A stretch of 39,935 nt of DNA from assembly GCA_019415525.1 (NCBI GenBank), contig DXZA01000066.1, positions 1 through 39,935 of the forward strand. The letters run 5' to 3'. Shown in pieces: positions 24,841 through 33,636 of this stretch. The stretch comes from Tyzzerella sp. GTDB taxonomy: Bacteria > Bacillota > Clostridia > Lachnospirales > Anaerotignaceae. The notes below the pieces were generated by a model that worked only from the letters and a program-made list of their open reading frames with translations, was not told the DNA's origin and did not search any database. The stretch's first letter is position 1; every line of letters starts with the position of its first letter. A program made the translations under genes and the position numbers.

Positions 24841-26751
24841 TTGTCTAAGTATGAAAATGATGTAAAACAATTATTAACTCTCATAGGTGGGAAAGAGAAT
24901 ATAGGTGCTGTTTCTCATTGTATGACACGAATGCGTTTTGTATTAAATGACCCAAAAAAGGCAAATGAAAAAGAAATTGAAAAACTTAATTCTGTAAAAG
25001 GAACATTTACTCAGGCAGGTCAGTATCAAGTCATCATAGGTAACGACGTTTCAGTATTTTATAATGAATTTACAAAATATGCAGGTATTGAAGGTGTAAG
25101 TAAAGATGCCGTAAAAAATGCTGCAAAATCAAATCAGAATATTGTTCAAAGAATAGTTGGAAGTCTTGGAGAAATATTTGCTCCTATTATTCCTGCACTT
25201 ATTTGTGGTGGTCTTATTCTTGGATTTAGAAATATTATAGGTGAAATTAATTTATTAAATAATGGTACAGCAAGCCTTGCTGATGTATATCCATTTTTTA
25301 TGGGACTTTATAATTTCCTTTGGCTTATAGGTGAAGCAGTATTTCATCTTTTACCTGTTGGTATTGTGTGGTCTATTACAAAGAAAATGGGTACAACACA
25401 GATACTTGGTATAGTACTTGGTCTTACTCTTGTATCACCACAACTTTTAAACGGTTTTGCTGTTGCATCAACTCCAATAGCTGAAATTCCCAAATGGGAT
25501 TTTGGATTTGCCCAAGTTTCTATGATAGGATATCAAGGTCAGGTAATAGCAGCTATTATGGCAGGTTTTGTACTTGTTTATCTTGAAAAATTCTTTAAAA
25601 AACATTGTCCAGAAGTTGTAAGTATGATAGTAGTTCCATTTTGTGCACTTGTACCTGCTGTTATTATAGCTCATACAGTTGTTGGGCCAATAGGTTGGAA
25701 AATAGGAAATTTTATAGGTGAAATAGTATATGCAGGTCTTACATCACAGTTTAAAGTAATATTTGCTGCAATATTTGGATTTGTTTATGCACCTATTGTT
25801 ATGACAGGTCTTCATCATATGACAAATGCTATTGATACACAGCTTGTAACACTTTATAATGGAACAATGCTTTGGCCGATGATAGCATTAAGTAATATTG
25901 CTCAAGGTTCAGCAGTTCTCGGAATGATACTGTTACAAAGAAAGAATGAAAAGGCACAGCAGATTAATATACCAGCATGTATATCTTGCTATCTTGGAGT
26001 TACAGAGCCTGCTCTTTTTGGTGTAAACCTTAAATATATTTTCCCACTTGTTTGTGGTATGATAGGCTCAGCAGTTGCCGCAGTAATATCAGTAGGTTTT
26101 GGGGTTGAAGCCGTTAGTATAGGTGTTGGAGGTCTTCCAGGTATACTTTCAATATATTCACAGTATTGGGGAAGCTTTATATTAGCTATGGCAGCAGCAA
26201 TAATAATTCCTTTTTTACTTACATATTTTGTAGGTAAAAAGAAGCTTTCAAAAACAGAGCTTATAGGTGAAGAAGAAATATTAAGTGAAAATAGTGATGT
26301 AAAAGAACTTCGTGCAATATTAAGTGGAAAAGTAATTCCTATTGAAGAAGTACCTGATGAAGTATTTTCTAATAAAGTAATGGGTGATGGAGTAGCTTTT
26401 GAACCTTCTGACGAAACAGTTTTATCACCTTGTGATGGTACAATAAGTGTTGTTATGGAAGAAAGCAAACACGCTTGTGGTATAACTCTTTCAAATGGTA
26501 TGGAACTTTTAATACATGTTGGTATTGATACAGTAGCTATGAATGGTAATGGTTTTGAAACATTTGTAAAATCAGGAGATAAAGTAAAAGTAGGTCAACC
26601 TCTTATAAAATTTTCAAAAGAAAAAATTAAAAATTCAGGATATAGTGATACAACAATGCTTATTATTACAGATAAAGGAAATGTTGAAAATATTGATTTT
26701 ATAAATAATATATCTTCAATAGCAGGGGAAACAACAGTAGCAAAGTTTTAA
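24841..26751 (+). CDS. treB: Trehalose-type PTS EIIBCA permease
   Basis: 636 residues from a TTG start (AAAGGAGG 7 bases upstream; no ATG fits better). EIIB domain (1-85) with phospho-cysteine C27 in SHCMTRMRF; EIIC membrane domain (about 100-460); fused glucose-type EIIA (about 495-636) with phospho-histidine H559 in LIHVGIDTV. It imports and phosphorylates a disaccharide, by context trehalose, using phosphate from HPr. Its EIIA could also serve the EIIBC at 29692, which lacks one. The symbol rests on the adjoining phosphotrehalase and GntR genes. It could accept another alpha-glucoside. Confidence 0.9.
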   Translation: MSKYENDVKQLLTLIGGKENIGAVSHCMTRMRFVLNDPKKANEKEIEKLNSVKGTFTQAGQYQVIIGNDVSVFYNEFTKYAGIEGVSKDAVKNAAKSNQNIVQRIVGSLGEIFAPIIPALICGGLILGFRNIIGEINLLNNGTASLADVYPFFMGLYNFLWLIGEAVFHLLPVGIVWSITKKMGTTQILGIVLGLTLVSPQLLNGFAVASTPIAEIPKWDFGFAQVSMIGYQGQVIAAIMAGFVLVYLEKFFKKHCPEVVSMIVVPFCALVPAVIIAHTVVGPIGWKIGNFIGEIVYAGLTSQFKVIFAAIFGFVYAPIVMTGLHHMTNAIDTQLVTLYNGTMLWPMIALSNIAQGSAVLGMILLQRKNEKAQQINIPACISCYLGVTEPALFGVNLKYIFPLVCGMIGSAVAAVISVGFGVEAVSIGVGGLPGILSIYSQYWGSFILAMAAAIIIPFLLTYFVGKKKLSKTELIGEEEILSENSDVKELRAILSGKVIPIEEVPDEVFSNKVMGDGVAFEPSDETVLSPCDGTISVVMEESKHACGITLSNGMELLIHVGIDTVAMNGNGFETFVKSGDKVKVGQPLIKFSKEKIKNSGYSDTTMLIITDKGNVENIDFINNISSIAGETTVAKF

Positions 26752-26774
26752 TATATAGAAAGGATTAATAAAAT

Positions 26775-28427
26775 ATGGCTGATTTTAAAAAAAGTACAGT
26801 TTATCAAATTTATCCAAAATCTTTTTATGATACAAATAGTGACGGAATTGGTGATTTAAAAGGTGTTACAGCAAAACTTGACTATATAAAAGAGCTTGGA
26901 GCAGATTATATATGGCTTACACCATTTTTTGTGTCACCACAGAAAGATAATGGATATGATGTTGAAGATTATTATAACATTGACCCTATATATGGGACAA
27001 TGGAGGATTTTGAGGAATTATCAAGGGAAGCCGAAAAAAGAGGAATTCGCCTTATGCTTGATATGGTTTTTAACCATACATCAACTCGTCATGAATGGTT
27101 TAAAAAGGCTCTTGAAGGTGATGAAAAGTACAAAAACTATTATATATTCAAAAAAGGTAAAAAAGCTGGTGTTCCACCAACAAACTGGGAAAGTAAATTT
27201 GGCGGAAATGCTTGGGAATATGTAGAAAAATTTGATGAATATTATCTTCACCTTTTTGATGTTACACAGGCTGATTTAAACTGGGATAATGAGGAAGTAA
27301 GAAAAGAAGTTCAGAATGTAGTTAAATTTTGGATTAAAAAAGGTGTAAAAGGATTTAGATTTGATGTTGTAAATCTTATAAGTAAAGGTAAATTTGAAGA
27401 TGACTTTGAGGGTGATGGAAGACGTTTTTATACAGATGGCCCTAATATCCATAAATATCTTAAAGAACTTAATGAGGCAACATTTGGTACAGATGCCGAA
27501 ATTATAACAGTTGGTGAAATGTCAAGTACATCTATTGAAAATTGTTATGAATATGCAGGTGCAGAAAGTAATGAACTTTCAATGGTATTCAGTTTTCATC
27601 ATTTAAAAGTTGATTTTATGGGAAATGAAAAATGGGTTCTTGTACCTTTCGATTTCCAAAAATTAAAAAATATAATATTTGAGTGGCAAACAAAAATGTC
27701 ACAGCATAATGCTTGGAATGCTGTATTTTGGTGTAATCACGACCAGCCAAGAGTTGTATCTCGTTTTGGAAATACAAAAAAATATTGGAAAGAGTCAGCA
27801 AAAATGCTTGCAACAGTTGTACATTGTTTAAGAGGTACACCATATATATATCAAGGTGAAGAAATAGGTATGACAAACGCAGGTTTTACAGATATTTCAC
27901 AGTATAAAGATGTTGAAAGTCTTAATCATTTCAGAATTTTACAGGAAAAAGGTCTTACAGAGGATAATGCATATAGCATATTACAGGTTCATTCAAGGGA
28001 TAACAGCCGTACACCAATGCAATGGAATGATAGTAAAAATGCAGGATTTACAAATGGAACACCTTGGATTGAGGTTATAAAAAATTATACTGATATAAAT
28101 GTAGAAAGTCAAATTAGTGATGAAAGTTCAATTTTTGAACATTATAAAAAACTTATACAACTTCGTAAAACAGAAGATGCTATATCATATGGTGATTTTG
28201 AACCATTAGCCCAAAATCATAAAGAAATATTTGCATACAAAAGAGAGTATAATGGAGAAAGCATAATTGTTATAAATAACTTCTATGGTAAAAATATAGA
28301 ATGTGAATGTGAATTTGATATATCAGAATATAGTTGTATACTCAGTAACTATGATAATATAAAACTTGATAAAACTATTAAACTTAGACCATATGAGTCT
28401 ATTGTAATAAAAAATAATAAAAAATAA
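26775..28427 (+). CDS. treA: Trehalose-6-phosphate hydrolase (GH13)
   Basis: 550 residues, normal for TreA/TreC. Nucleophile D197 in FRFDVVNLIS, acid/base E248 in TVGEMSS and D323 in CNHDQPR are all present. GDGRRFYTDGP is typical of phosphotrehalases and separates them from oligo-1,6-glucosidases. Cytosolic. It splits the trehalose 6-phosphate delivered by the PTS into glucose and glucose 6-phosphate. 23 bases after treB with AGAAAGGA; ends at a terminator shared with the convergent LacI gene. Confidence 0.9.
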   Translation: MADFKKSTVYQIYPKSFYDTNSDGIGDLKGVTAKLDYIKELGADYIWLTPFFVSPQKDNGYDVEDYYNIDPIYGTMEDFEELSREAEKRGIRLMLDMVFNHTSTRHEWFKKALEGDEKYKNYYIFKKGKKAGVPPTNWESKFGGNAWEYVEKFDEYYLHLFDVTQADLNWDNEEVRKEVQNVVKFWIKKGVKGFRFDVVNLISKGKFEDDFEGDGRRFYTDGPNIHKYLKELNEATFGTDAEIITVGEMSSTSIENCYEYAGAESNELSMVFSFHHLKVDFMGNEKWVLVPFDFQKLKNIIFEWQTKMSQHNAWNAVFWCNHDQPRVVSRFGNTKKYWKESAKMLATVVHCLRGTPYIYQGEEIGMTNAGFTDISQYKDVESLNHFRILQEKGLTEDNAYSILQVHSRDNSRTPMQWNDSKNAGFTNGTPWIEVIKNYTDINVESQISDESSIFEHYKKLIQLRKTEDAISYGDFEPLAQNHKEIFAYKREYNGESIIVINNFYGKNIECECEFDISEYSCILSNYDNIKLDKTIKLRPYESIVIKNNKK

Positions 28428-28433
28428 ATAAAT

Positions 28434-28468
28434 AAAAAACACCTATTAAGCTAATAGGTGTTTTTTTT
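28434..28468. terminator. Bidirectional terminator
   Basis: CACCTATTA (28440-28448) pairs perfectly with TAATAGGTG (28452-28460), with A tract before and T tract after. It serves the trehalose operon and the convergent LacI gene. Confidence 0.9.
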
Positions 28469-29474
28469 ATTTTATTTCTAAAGAAGAAACAGTTGAATTT
28501 CTTGATACAACTCTTGTATCAAGTTCAAAATTACATATATCATTAAACTCTTTGTTTATAATTGAAAGAAGTAATGATATAGCTTTTTGTCCCATTTCAT
28601 AAAGTGGTTGTGATAAAGAAGAAATATTTGGATACATTTTTTTTGCTAAAAGTGAATTATCAAATCCTATTATTGCAACATCATTAGGAATAGAATATCC
28701 ATATTCTGATAAAGCACGTATGGCATCACAAGCTATTGAGTCATCACTTGCAAATAATGCATGACTTTTAAGTTTATTATTTGTAAGATATTCTTTTATG
28801 CTTTGATATGTTGCAAGGCTTTCAACAGTTGAAACAACAGGTGTTTCTATAATGTCGCATAAAGAAAGCCCATGTTCTATAAGACAATCTTCAAAACCCT
28901 TATATTTTATTGAAGAAGTTGAAGTTTTTACAGGTCCTACATATCCTATATTTTGATATCCCAAAGAAATAAGATGACGTGCTATTTTTTGACCACCGTT
29001 ATAATGTGAAATTGAAACAGAATTAAAACCATTCATTTTTTTTGTTACAACAACTACTGGAATATTTAAGCTTTTATAAATAGGTTCGCTTTTTTCAGGT
29101 GAAACAGGAACAGTTATAATACCATCAACATTATGGCTTTTTAATTCATTAAGTATACTTTTTTCACGTTCAAGATTTTTATGTGTACAACAAATTAAAA
29201 GTTGATATCCCTCATAACTTGCACATTCTTCCAAAGAACCTAAAATTTCAGAAAAAAATGGATTTGATATTTCAGGAAATACAACACCTATAAGATTTGT
29301 TTTGCTTCCTGCCAAACTTCTTGCAGCAATATTAGGCTGATAATTAAGTTTTTTTACCCAATACAAAACTTCTTGTTTTGTAGCAGGTTTTACAGAAGGG
29401 TGTCCCGAAAGAACACGAGATACAGTTGCTTGTGATACTTTTGCTTTTTCTGCAATTTCTTTCATGCTTGTCAT
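28467..29474 (-). CDS. LacI/GalR-family regulator, divergent from PTS-GH31 operon
   Basis: 335 residues: helix-turn-helix and hinge (MKEIAEKAKVSQATVSRVLS, then NYQPNIAARSLAGSK), then a sugar-binding domain (60-330, with GVVFPEISNPFFSEI, AIIGFDN and SSLSQP). It is divergent from the EIIBC-GH31 operon, which it probably represses through the dyad at 29632-29657. The start is not firmly fixed: the best Shine-Dalgarno (AAAGG) lies about 15 bases before the first ATG, further than usual, and a second in-frame ATG follows at codon 4. Confidence 0.9.
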   Translation of the reverse strand: MTSMKEIAEKAKVSQATVSRVLSGHPSVKPATKQEVLYWVKKLNYQPNIAARSLAGSKTNLIGVVFPEISNPFFSEILGSLEECASYEGYQLLICCTHKNLEREKSILNELKSHNVDGIITVPVSPEKSEPIYKSLNIPVVVVTKKMNGFNSVSISHYNGGQKIARHLISLGYQNIGYVGPVKTSTSSIKYKGFEDCLIEHGLSLCDIIETPVVSTVESLATYQSIKEYLTNNKLKSHALFASDDSIACDAIRALSEYGYSIPNDVAIIGFDNSLLAKKMYPNISSLSQPLYEMGQKAISLLLSIINKEFNDICNFELDTRVVSRNSTVSSLEIK

Positions 29475-29512
29475 GAATAGGTTTTCATTCCTTTCAAAAA
29501 TTATTTAGTATT

Positions 29513-29541
29513 ATTATATAATTTTATAGCTTTAAAGTCAA
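29513..29541 (-). promoter_or_regulatory. Promoter of the divergent LacI gene
   Basis: On the minus strand TTGACT (29541-29536) and TATAAT (29518-29513) are spaced by 17 bases. Confidence 0.7.
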
Positions 29542-29590
29542 TTTAAAAGGGAATAATATTATGTATATTTACTAAAATTATAAAATGTAT

Positions 29591-29620
29591 TTGACATATA
29601 AATATTGAGTAATATATAAT
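29591..29620 (+). promoter_or_regulatory. Promoter of the EIIBC-GH31 operon
   Basis: TTGACA (29591-29596), 18-base spacer, TATAAT (29615-29620). The start of transcription would fall close to the operator-like dyad that follows. Confidence 0.75.
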
Positions 29621-29631
29621 ATGTATCAAGA

Positions 29632-29657
29632 AATGAATAAATGAAAGCGTATTCATT
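29632..29657. promoter_or_regulatory. Operator-like dyad, nested cre-like site
   Basis: AATGAATA (29632-29639) and TATTCATT (29650-29657) are perfect 8-bp inverted arms. Nested within, TGAAAGCGTATTCA (29642-29655) matches the cre consensus but for one base. Lying just after the -10 box, either would block transcription of the PTS operon. Confidence 0.65.
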
Positions 29658-29691
29658 TTAAAACAAAAATGTTAAACGGAGGAGATTTTTT

Positions 29692-31107
29692 ATGGCAGTA
29701 AATTATCAAAAAACCGCAGAAAGCATAGTAAAATATGTAGGTGGTAAAGAAAACATTCGTTCAGTAACACATTGTGCAACAAGATTACGTCTTATAGTAA
29801 TCGACAAAGAAAAAATTGATGAAAAAAATATTAATGAAACAGAAGGAGTAAAAGGTGTATTTTTCAACTCAGGACAGTATCAAATTATTCTTGGTACAGG
29901 TGTAGTTGATAAAGTATATGATGAAGTTTTAAAATTAGATATTGAATCATCAACAAAAGAAGAAATTCAGGAGCTTAAAGAAAGCAATAAAAATAAATTT
30001 CAAAAAGCTGTTCGTACATTGGGTGATGTTTTTGTTCCTATTATTCCTGCCATAGTGGCAACAGGTCTTCTTCTTGGATTAAAAGGAGCATTATTAAACA
30101 ATAACTTTTTAGCATTATTTGGGTTATCAGTAAGCCAGATACCAGCAACAGTTTCTGTACTTCTTGATGTACTTACTGGTACAACATTTTCTTTTATGCC
30201 AGCTTTAGTATGTTGGTCAGCTTTTAGAACATTTGGTGGAAATCCTGTACTTGGTATAGTAATAGGTCTTATGCTTGTATCATCATCATTACCAAATGCA
30301 TATTCTGTTGCAGACCCTAACAGTGGTGTTACACCATTATATTTATTTGATATAATTCCTATTGTTGGATATCAGGGAAGTGTACTTCCGGCTTTTGCAG
30401 TTGGTTTTATAGGTGCAAAATTTGAAAAGAAATTACATAAAATAATACCAGAAACATTAGACCTTCTTCTTACACCATTTTTTGTATTTGTTGTTATGAT
30501 GATATTATCATTAACAGTTATAGGTCCTATTTTACATATAGTTGAAAACGGAGTATTATCAGCACTTGAATTCTTTATAAATATTCCATTTGGTATTGGT
30601 GGATTTATAATAGGTTTTGTATGGTCAATGATAGTTCTTACAGGTATACATCATTTATCAAATATACTTGAAATTTCAATATTTACAGCAACAGGCTTTA
30701 ATCCTGTAAATGCTATATATACTTTTGGTGGATTTGCAAATGCAGCTACTTGTCTTGCAATTACATTAAAATCAAAGAAAAAATCAGTAAGATTACTTGG
30801 AAAAAGTGCAACAGTTTCTTCATTACTTGGTATTGGTGAACCTGCATTATTTGGTGTAATATTAAGATATAATATAAAACCATTTATGATGATGTGTTTA
30901 GCAAGTGGTTTTGCTGGTATGGCATCAAATCTTTTAGGACTTCAGGGAACAGGTAATGGTATAAGCACTCTTCCAGGTGTACTTTTATATATTTATACAC
31001 CAAAGCAGTTTATAGGTTATGTTGTTATATCTATTTTAACATTTATATTAGCATTTGCATTAACTTGGTTCTTTGCAATTCCTAAAGAAGTTTTAGAGGA
31101 GGAATAA
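29692..31107 (+). CDS. PTS EIIBC permease, alpha-glucoside (glucose superfamily)
   Basis: 471 residues. EIIB domain (1-85) with phospho-cysteine C28 in THCATRLRL, then the EIIC membrane domain with GIGEPALFGV. The protein ends after the last membrane helix (WFFAIPKEVLEEE), so no EIIA is attached, and none is encoded nearby except in treB. It belongs to the same family as TreB and the sucrose and maltose permeases; the true substrate is unknown. GGAGGAG lies upstream. The GH31 gene starts one base after its stop. Confidence 0.9.
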   Translation: MAVNYQKTAESIVKYVGGKENIRSVTHCATRLRLIVIDKEKIDEKNINETEGVKGVFFNSGQYQIILGTGVVDKVYDEVLKLDIESSTKEEIQELKESNKNKFQKAVRTLGDVFVPIIPAIVATGLLLGLKGALLNNNFLALFGLSVSQIPATVSVLLDVLTGTTFSFMPALVCWSAFRTFGGNPVLGIVIGLMLVSSSLPNAYSVADPNSGVTPLYLFDIIPIVGYQGSVLPAFAVGFIGAKFEKKLHKIIPETLDLLLTPFFVFVVMMILSLTVIGPILHIVENGVLSALEFFINIPFGIGGFIIGFVWSMIVLTGIHHLSNILEISIFTATGFNPVNAIYTFGGFANAATCLAITLKSKKKSVRLLGKSATVSSLLGIGEPALFGVILRYNIKPFMMMCLASGFAGMASNLLGLQGTGNGISTLPGVLLYIYTPKQFIGYVVISILTFILAFALTWFFAIPKEVLEEE

Positions 31108-31108
31108 A

Positions 31109-33478
31109 ATGTCTTTATACTCTAAAGAATATAAATTAGATGAAATTACAGTTAATAAAAATGCTGTGGTTTCAGGCAAAAATTATAGAATAAGTATTTT
31201 AACAGAAAGCCTTTTAAGACTTGAGTATAGTGAAGAGGGTATTTTTGAAGATAGAGCAACTCAGGCAGTATTAAACAGAAATTTTGAAGTTCCAAATTTT
31301 TCAGTTTATAAAAAAGATGGTATATTAACAATAAAAACTTCAAAAATTAAACTTGAATATAATCAAAAAGATTTTTCATCAAACGGTCTTTCAATACAGG
31401 CAATAGGAAATTTCAGCCATTATAAAAGTACATGGTATTATGGCACAGATTTTATAGACCTTAAAGGAACAGCAAGAACACTTGATAAAGCAAACGGTGA
31501 AGTTCCACTTTCAAAAGGTATAATTTCTAAAAACGGATTTTCAGTTTATGATGACAGCAAATCTTTAATATTAACAGAAGATGGCTGGGTTGAGCCAAGA
31601 AAATATAATAATAAAGATATATACTTTTTTGGATATGGTCACGATTATAAAGAATGTTTAAAAGACTTTTATAAATTATGTGGAAATATGCCACTTCTTC
31701 CAAGATATGCCCTTGGTAACTGGTGGAGTAGATACCATAAATACACAGAAAATGAATATAAAGAGTTAATAGAAAGATTTGAAAGCAATAACATACCTTT
31801 TTCAGTTGCTGTTATGGATATGGACTGGCATTTAACAGACATAGACCCTAAATATGGCAGTGGTTGGACAGGGTATACATGGAATAAAGAACTTTTCCCA
31901 AATCCAAAGGAATTTATGACTTGGTTACATAATAAAGGTCTTAAAATAACACTTAATGTTCACCCAGCAGCAGGATTAAGAGCTTTTGAAGATAACTATA
32001 TTGATATGGCAAAAGAGCTTAATAAAGATTGGGAAAATGAGGAAACAATAGAATTTGATATTGCAGACAAAAAATTCCTTGAAGCATATTTTAAATATAT
32101 GCACCACCCAAATGAAGAAGATGGTGTTGATTTTTGGTGGATTGATTGGCAGCAACAAAGTCATACAAAAATAGAAGGTCTTGACCCACTTTGGATGCTT
32201 AATCATTATCATTATTATGATAGCTTAAGAAATGGTAAAAGAGGACTTACATTTTCAAGATATGCAGGTATAGGAAGTCATAGATATCCAATAGGATTTT
32301 CAGGAGATACATATATTACTTGGGAAAGCCTTGATTTTCAACCATATTTTACATCAACAGCAAGTAATGTAGGTTATGGCTGGTGGAGTCATGATATCGG
32401 CGGACATATGCTTGGCAAAAGAGATGATGAATTAGCTGTTCGTTGGGTACAGTTTGGTGTATTTTCTCCTATAAATAGATTACATAGTTCAGATAATCCT
32501 TTTGCAGGAAAAGAACCATGGAATTTTAATATGGAAGCTGAATTTATAATGAAAAAATATCTTCAGTTAAGACATAAACTTATACCATATATTTATACAA
32601 TGAATAAATATGCTTCTGAAGATGGTAGACCATTAATGTTACCTATGTATTATGAATATCCAGATGATAATAATGCATATACTGTACCAAATCAATATTA
32701 TTTCGGAACAGAAATGATAGTTGCACCAATTACAAAGCCATTAAATAAAGAATCTGTAACAGCAAATGTAAATGTATGGCTTCCGGAAGGTTTATGGTAT
32801 GATTTCTTTAATGGAAGAAAATATATAGGTGGATATACAAGAAAAATTTACAGAGGAATAGATAATATACCTGTATTTGTAAAAGCAGGTGGAATTATTA
32901 CTCTTTCTGAAAATAATTCTATAAAAAATCCTGAAAATTTAAGAGTTAAAGTATTTGCAGGTGATAATGGTAAATTTACACTTTGGGAAGATGACGAAGA
33001 TAGTGCTATTAATACTAACGAAAATTGGGTTTCTAGAGAATTTACATTAAATTGGAATGAAAACCCAGAATTTATAATATCCTCTGCAAGTGGTAATTTT
33101 GATGTTATTCCTGAAAATAGAAAATTTATAATTGAATTTATAGGAAGTAAATCTGAAATTGAAGGAATATATATAAATGGTGAAAGTATAAATTCTTTTA
33201 ATGTAAATATTAATGATTATACAATGGAAATTGAGCTTCCTTATATAGATAATAATAGCGAAATAAAAATATGTTTAAAAAATAATGCTCTTTCTGAAAA
33301 TAATATTGAAAAAGAAGTTATGAAATATCTTATGTCCTCACATATAGAGTATAGTAAAAAAGTTGAAATATTAAATCATATAAGAAATATTAATATGAAA
33401 GAACAACTTATAAGCACATTATATGCTATGAATATTGATAGTGATGTATATGGTACATTAATTGAGATTATAAGTTAA
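31109..33478 (+). CDS. GH31 alpha-glucosidase-like enzyme
   Basis: 789 residues. The nucleophile is D346 in WWIDWQQ and the acid/base is D400 in GFSGDTYITW. RYALGNWWSRY, DMDWHLTDIDPKYGSGWTGY and GGHMLGKRDDELAVRW are classic GH31 segments. No signal peptide, so it is cytosolic. The C-terminal 70 residues are a helical tail outside the usual beta domains. It is probably co-translated with the EIIBC gene (one-base gap, GAGGAGG before the start). That would make its natural substrate a phosphorylated disaccharide, although I know of GH31 only as acting on unphosphorylated alpha-glucosides. Specificity is unresolved. Confidence 0.88.
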   Translation: MSLYSKEYKLDEITVNKNAVVSGKNYRISILTESLLRLEYSEEGIFEDRATQAVLNRNFEVPNFSVYKKDGILTIKTSKIKLEYNQKDFSSNGLSIQAIGNFSHYKSTWYYGTDFIDLKGTARTLDKANGEVPLSKGIISKNGFSVYDDSKSLILTEDGWVEPRKYNNKDIYFFGYGHDYKECLKDFYKLCGNMPLLPRYALGNWWSRYHKYTENEYKELIERFESNNIPFSVAVMDMDWHLTDIDPKYGSGWTGYTWNKELFPNPKEFMTWLHNKGLKITLNVHPAAGLRAFEDNYIDMAKELNKDWENEETIEFDIADKKFLEAYFKYMHHPNEEDGVDFWWIDWQQQSHTKIEGLDPLWMLNHYHYYDSLRNGKRGLTFSRYAGIGSHRYPIGFSGDTYITWESLDFQPYFTSTASNVGYGWWSHDIGGHMLGKRDDELAVRWVQFGVFSPINRLHSSDNPFAGKEPWNFNMEAEFIMKKYLQLRHKLIPYIYTMNKYASEDGRPLMLPMYYEYPDDNNAYTVPNQYYFGTEMIVAPITKPLNKESVTANVNVWLPEGLWYDFFNGRKYIGGYTRKIYRGIDNIPVFVKAGGIITLSENNSIKNPENLRVKVFAGDNGKFTLWEDDEDSAINTNENWVSREFTLNWNENPEFIISSASGNFDVIPENRKFIIEFIGSKSEIEGIYINGESINSFNVNINDYTMEIELPYIDNNSEIKICLKNNALSENNIEKEVMKYLMSSHIEYSKKVEILNHIRNINMKEQLISTLYAMNIDSDVYGTLIEIIS

Positions 33479-33487
33479 ATTTAAAAA

Positions 33488-33523
33488 TAAAAGCTCTATG
33501 TAAATGTTACATAGGGCTTTTAT
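33488..33523 (+). terminator. Terminator after the GH31 gene
   Basis: ATAAAAGCTCTATGTAA (33488-33504) pairs with the arm ending GGGCTTTTAT (33507-33523) with one G-T pair. The U tract is short, so termination may be incomplete. Confidence 0.7.
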
Positions 33524-33526
33524 ATG

Positions 33527-33555
33527 TTTACTTTACTTTTTTATAATGATATAAT
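33527..33555 (+). promoter_or_regulatory. Promoter of the YesN-YesM-binding protein operon
   Basis: TTTACT (33527-33532), 17-base spacer, TATAAT (33550-33555). A second TATAAT (33542-33547) lies 8 bases upstream. A hairpin in the leader follows. Confidence 0.55.
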
Positions 33556-33577
33556 TTTGTTTAATTATGTAAATATG

Positions 33578-33599
33578 GCTCTGAGTTTTTATTCAGAGC
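33578..33599 (+). other. Leader hairpin upstream of the response regulator gene
   Basis: GCTCTGA (33578-33584) and TCAGAGC (33593-33599) form a perfect 7-bp stem near the predicted 5' end, followed by an AT-rich tract. It could be a weak terminator or attenuator, or a 5' stabiliser. Confidence 0.45.
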
Positions 33600-33636
33600 T
33601 ATTTATTTTATTTAAAAAAGATAGTGGGGTAAAAAT

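Noticed and set aside
25989..26468. Open minus-strand frame of 159 codons inside treB
   Set aside because: The plus strand encodes well-conserved EIIC and EIIA sequence here; the reverse frame shows no recognisable domain.
29476..29493. Five-codon frame MKTYS overlapping the LacI start by ATGA
   Set aside because: The Shine-Dalgarno is only one base from its ATG, too close to work well; more likely chance in AT-rich sequence.
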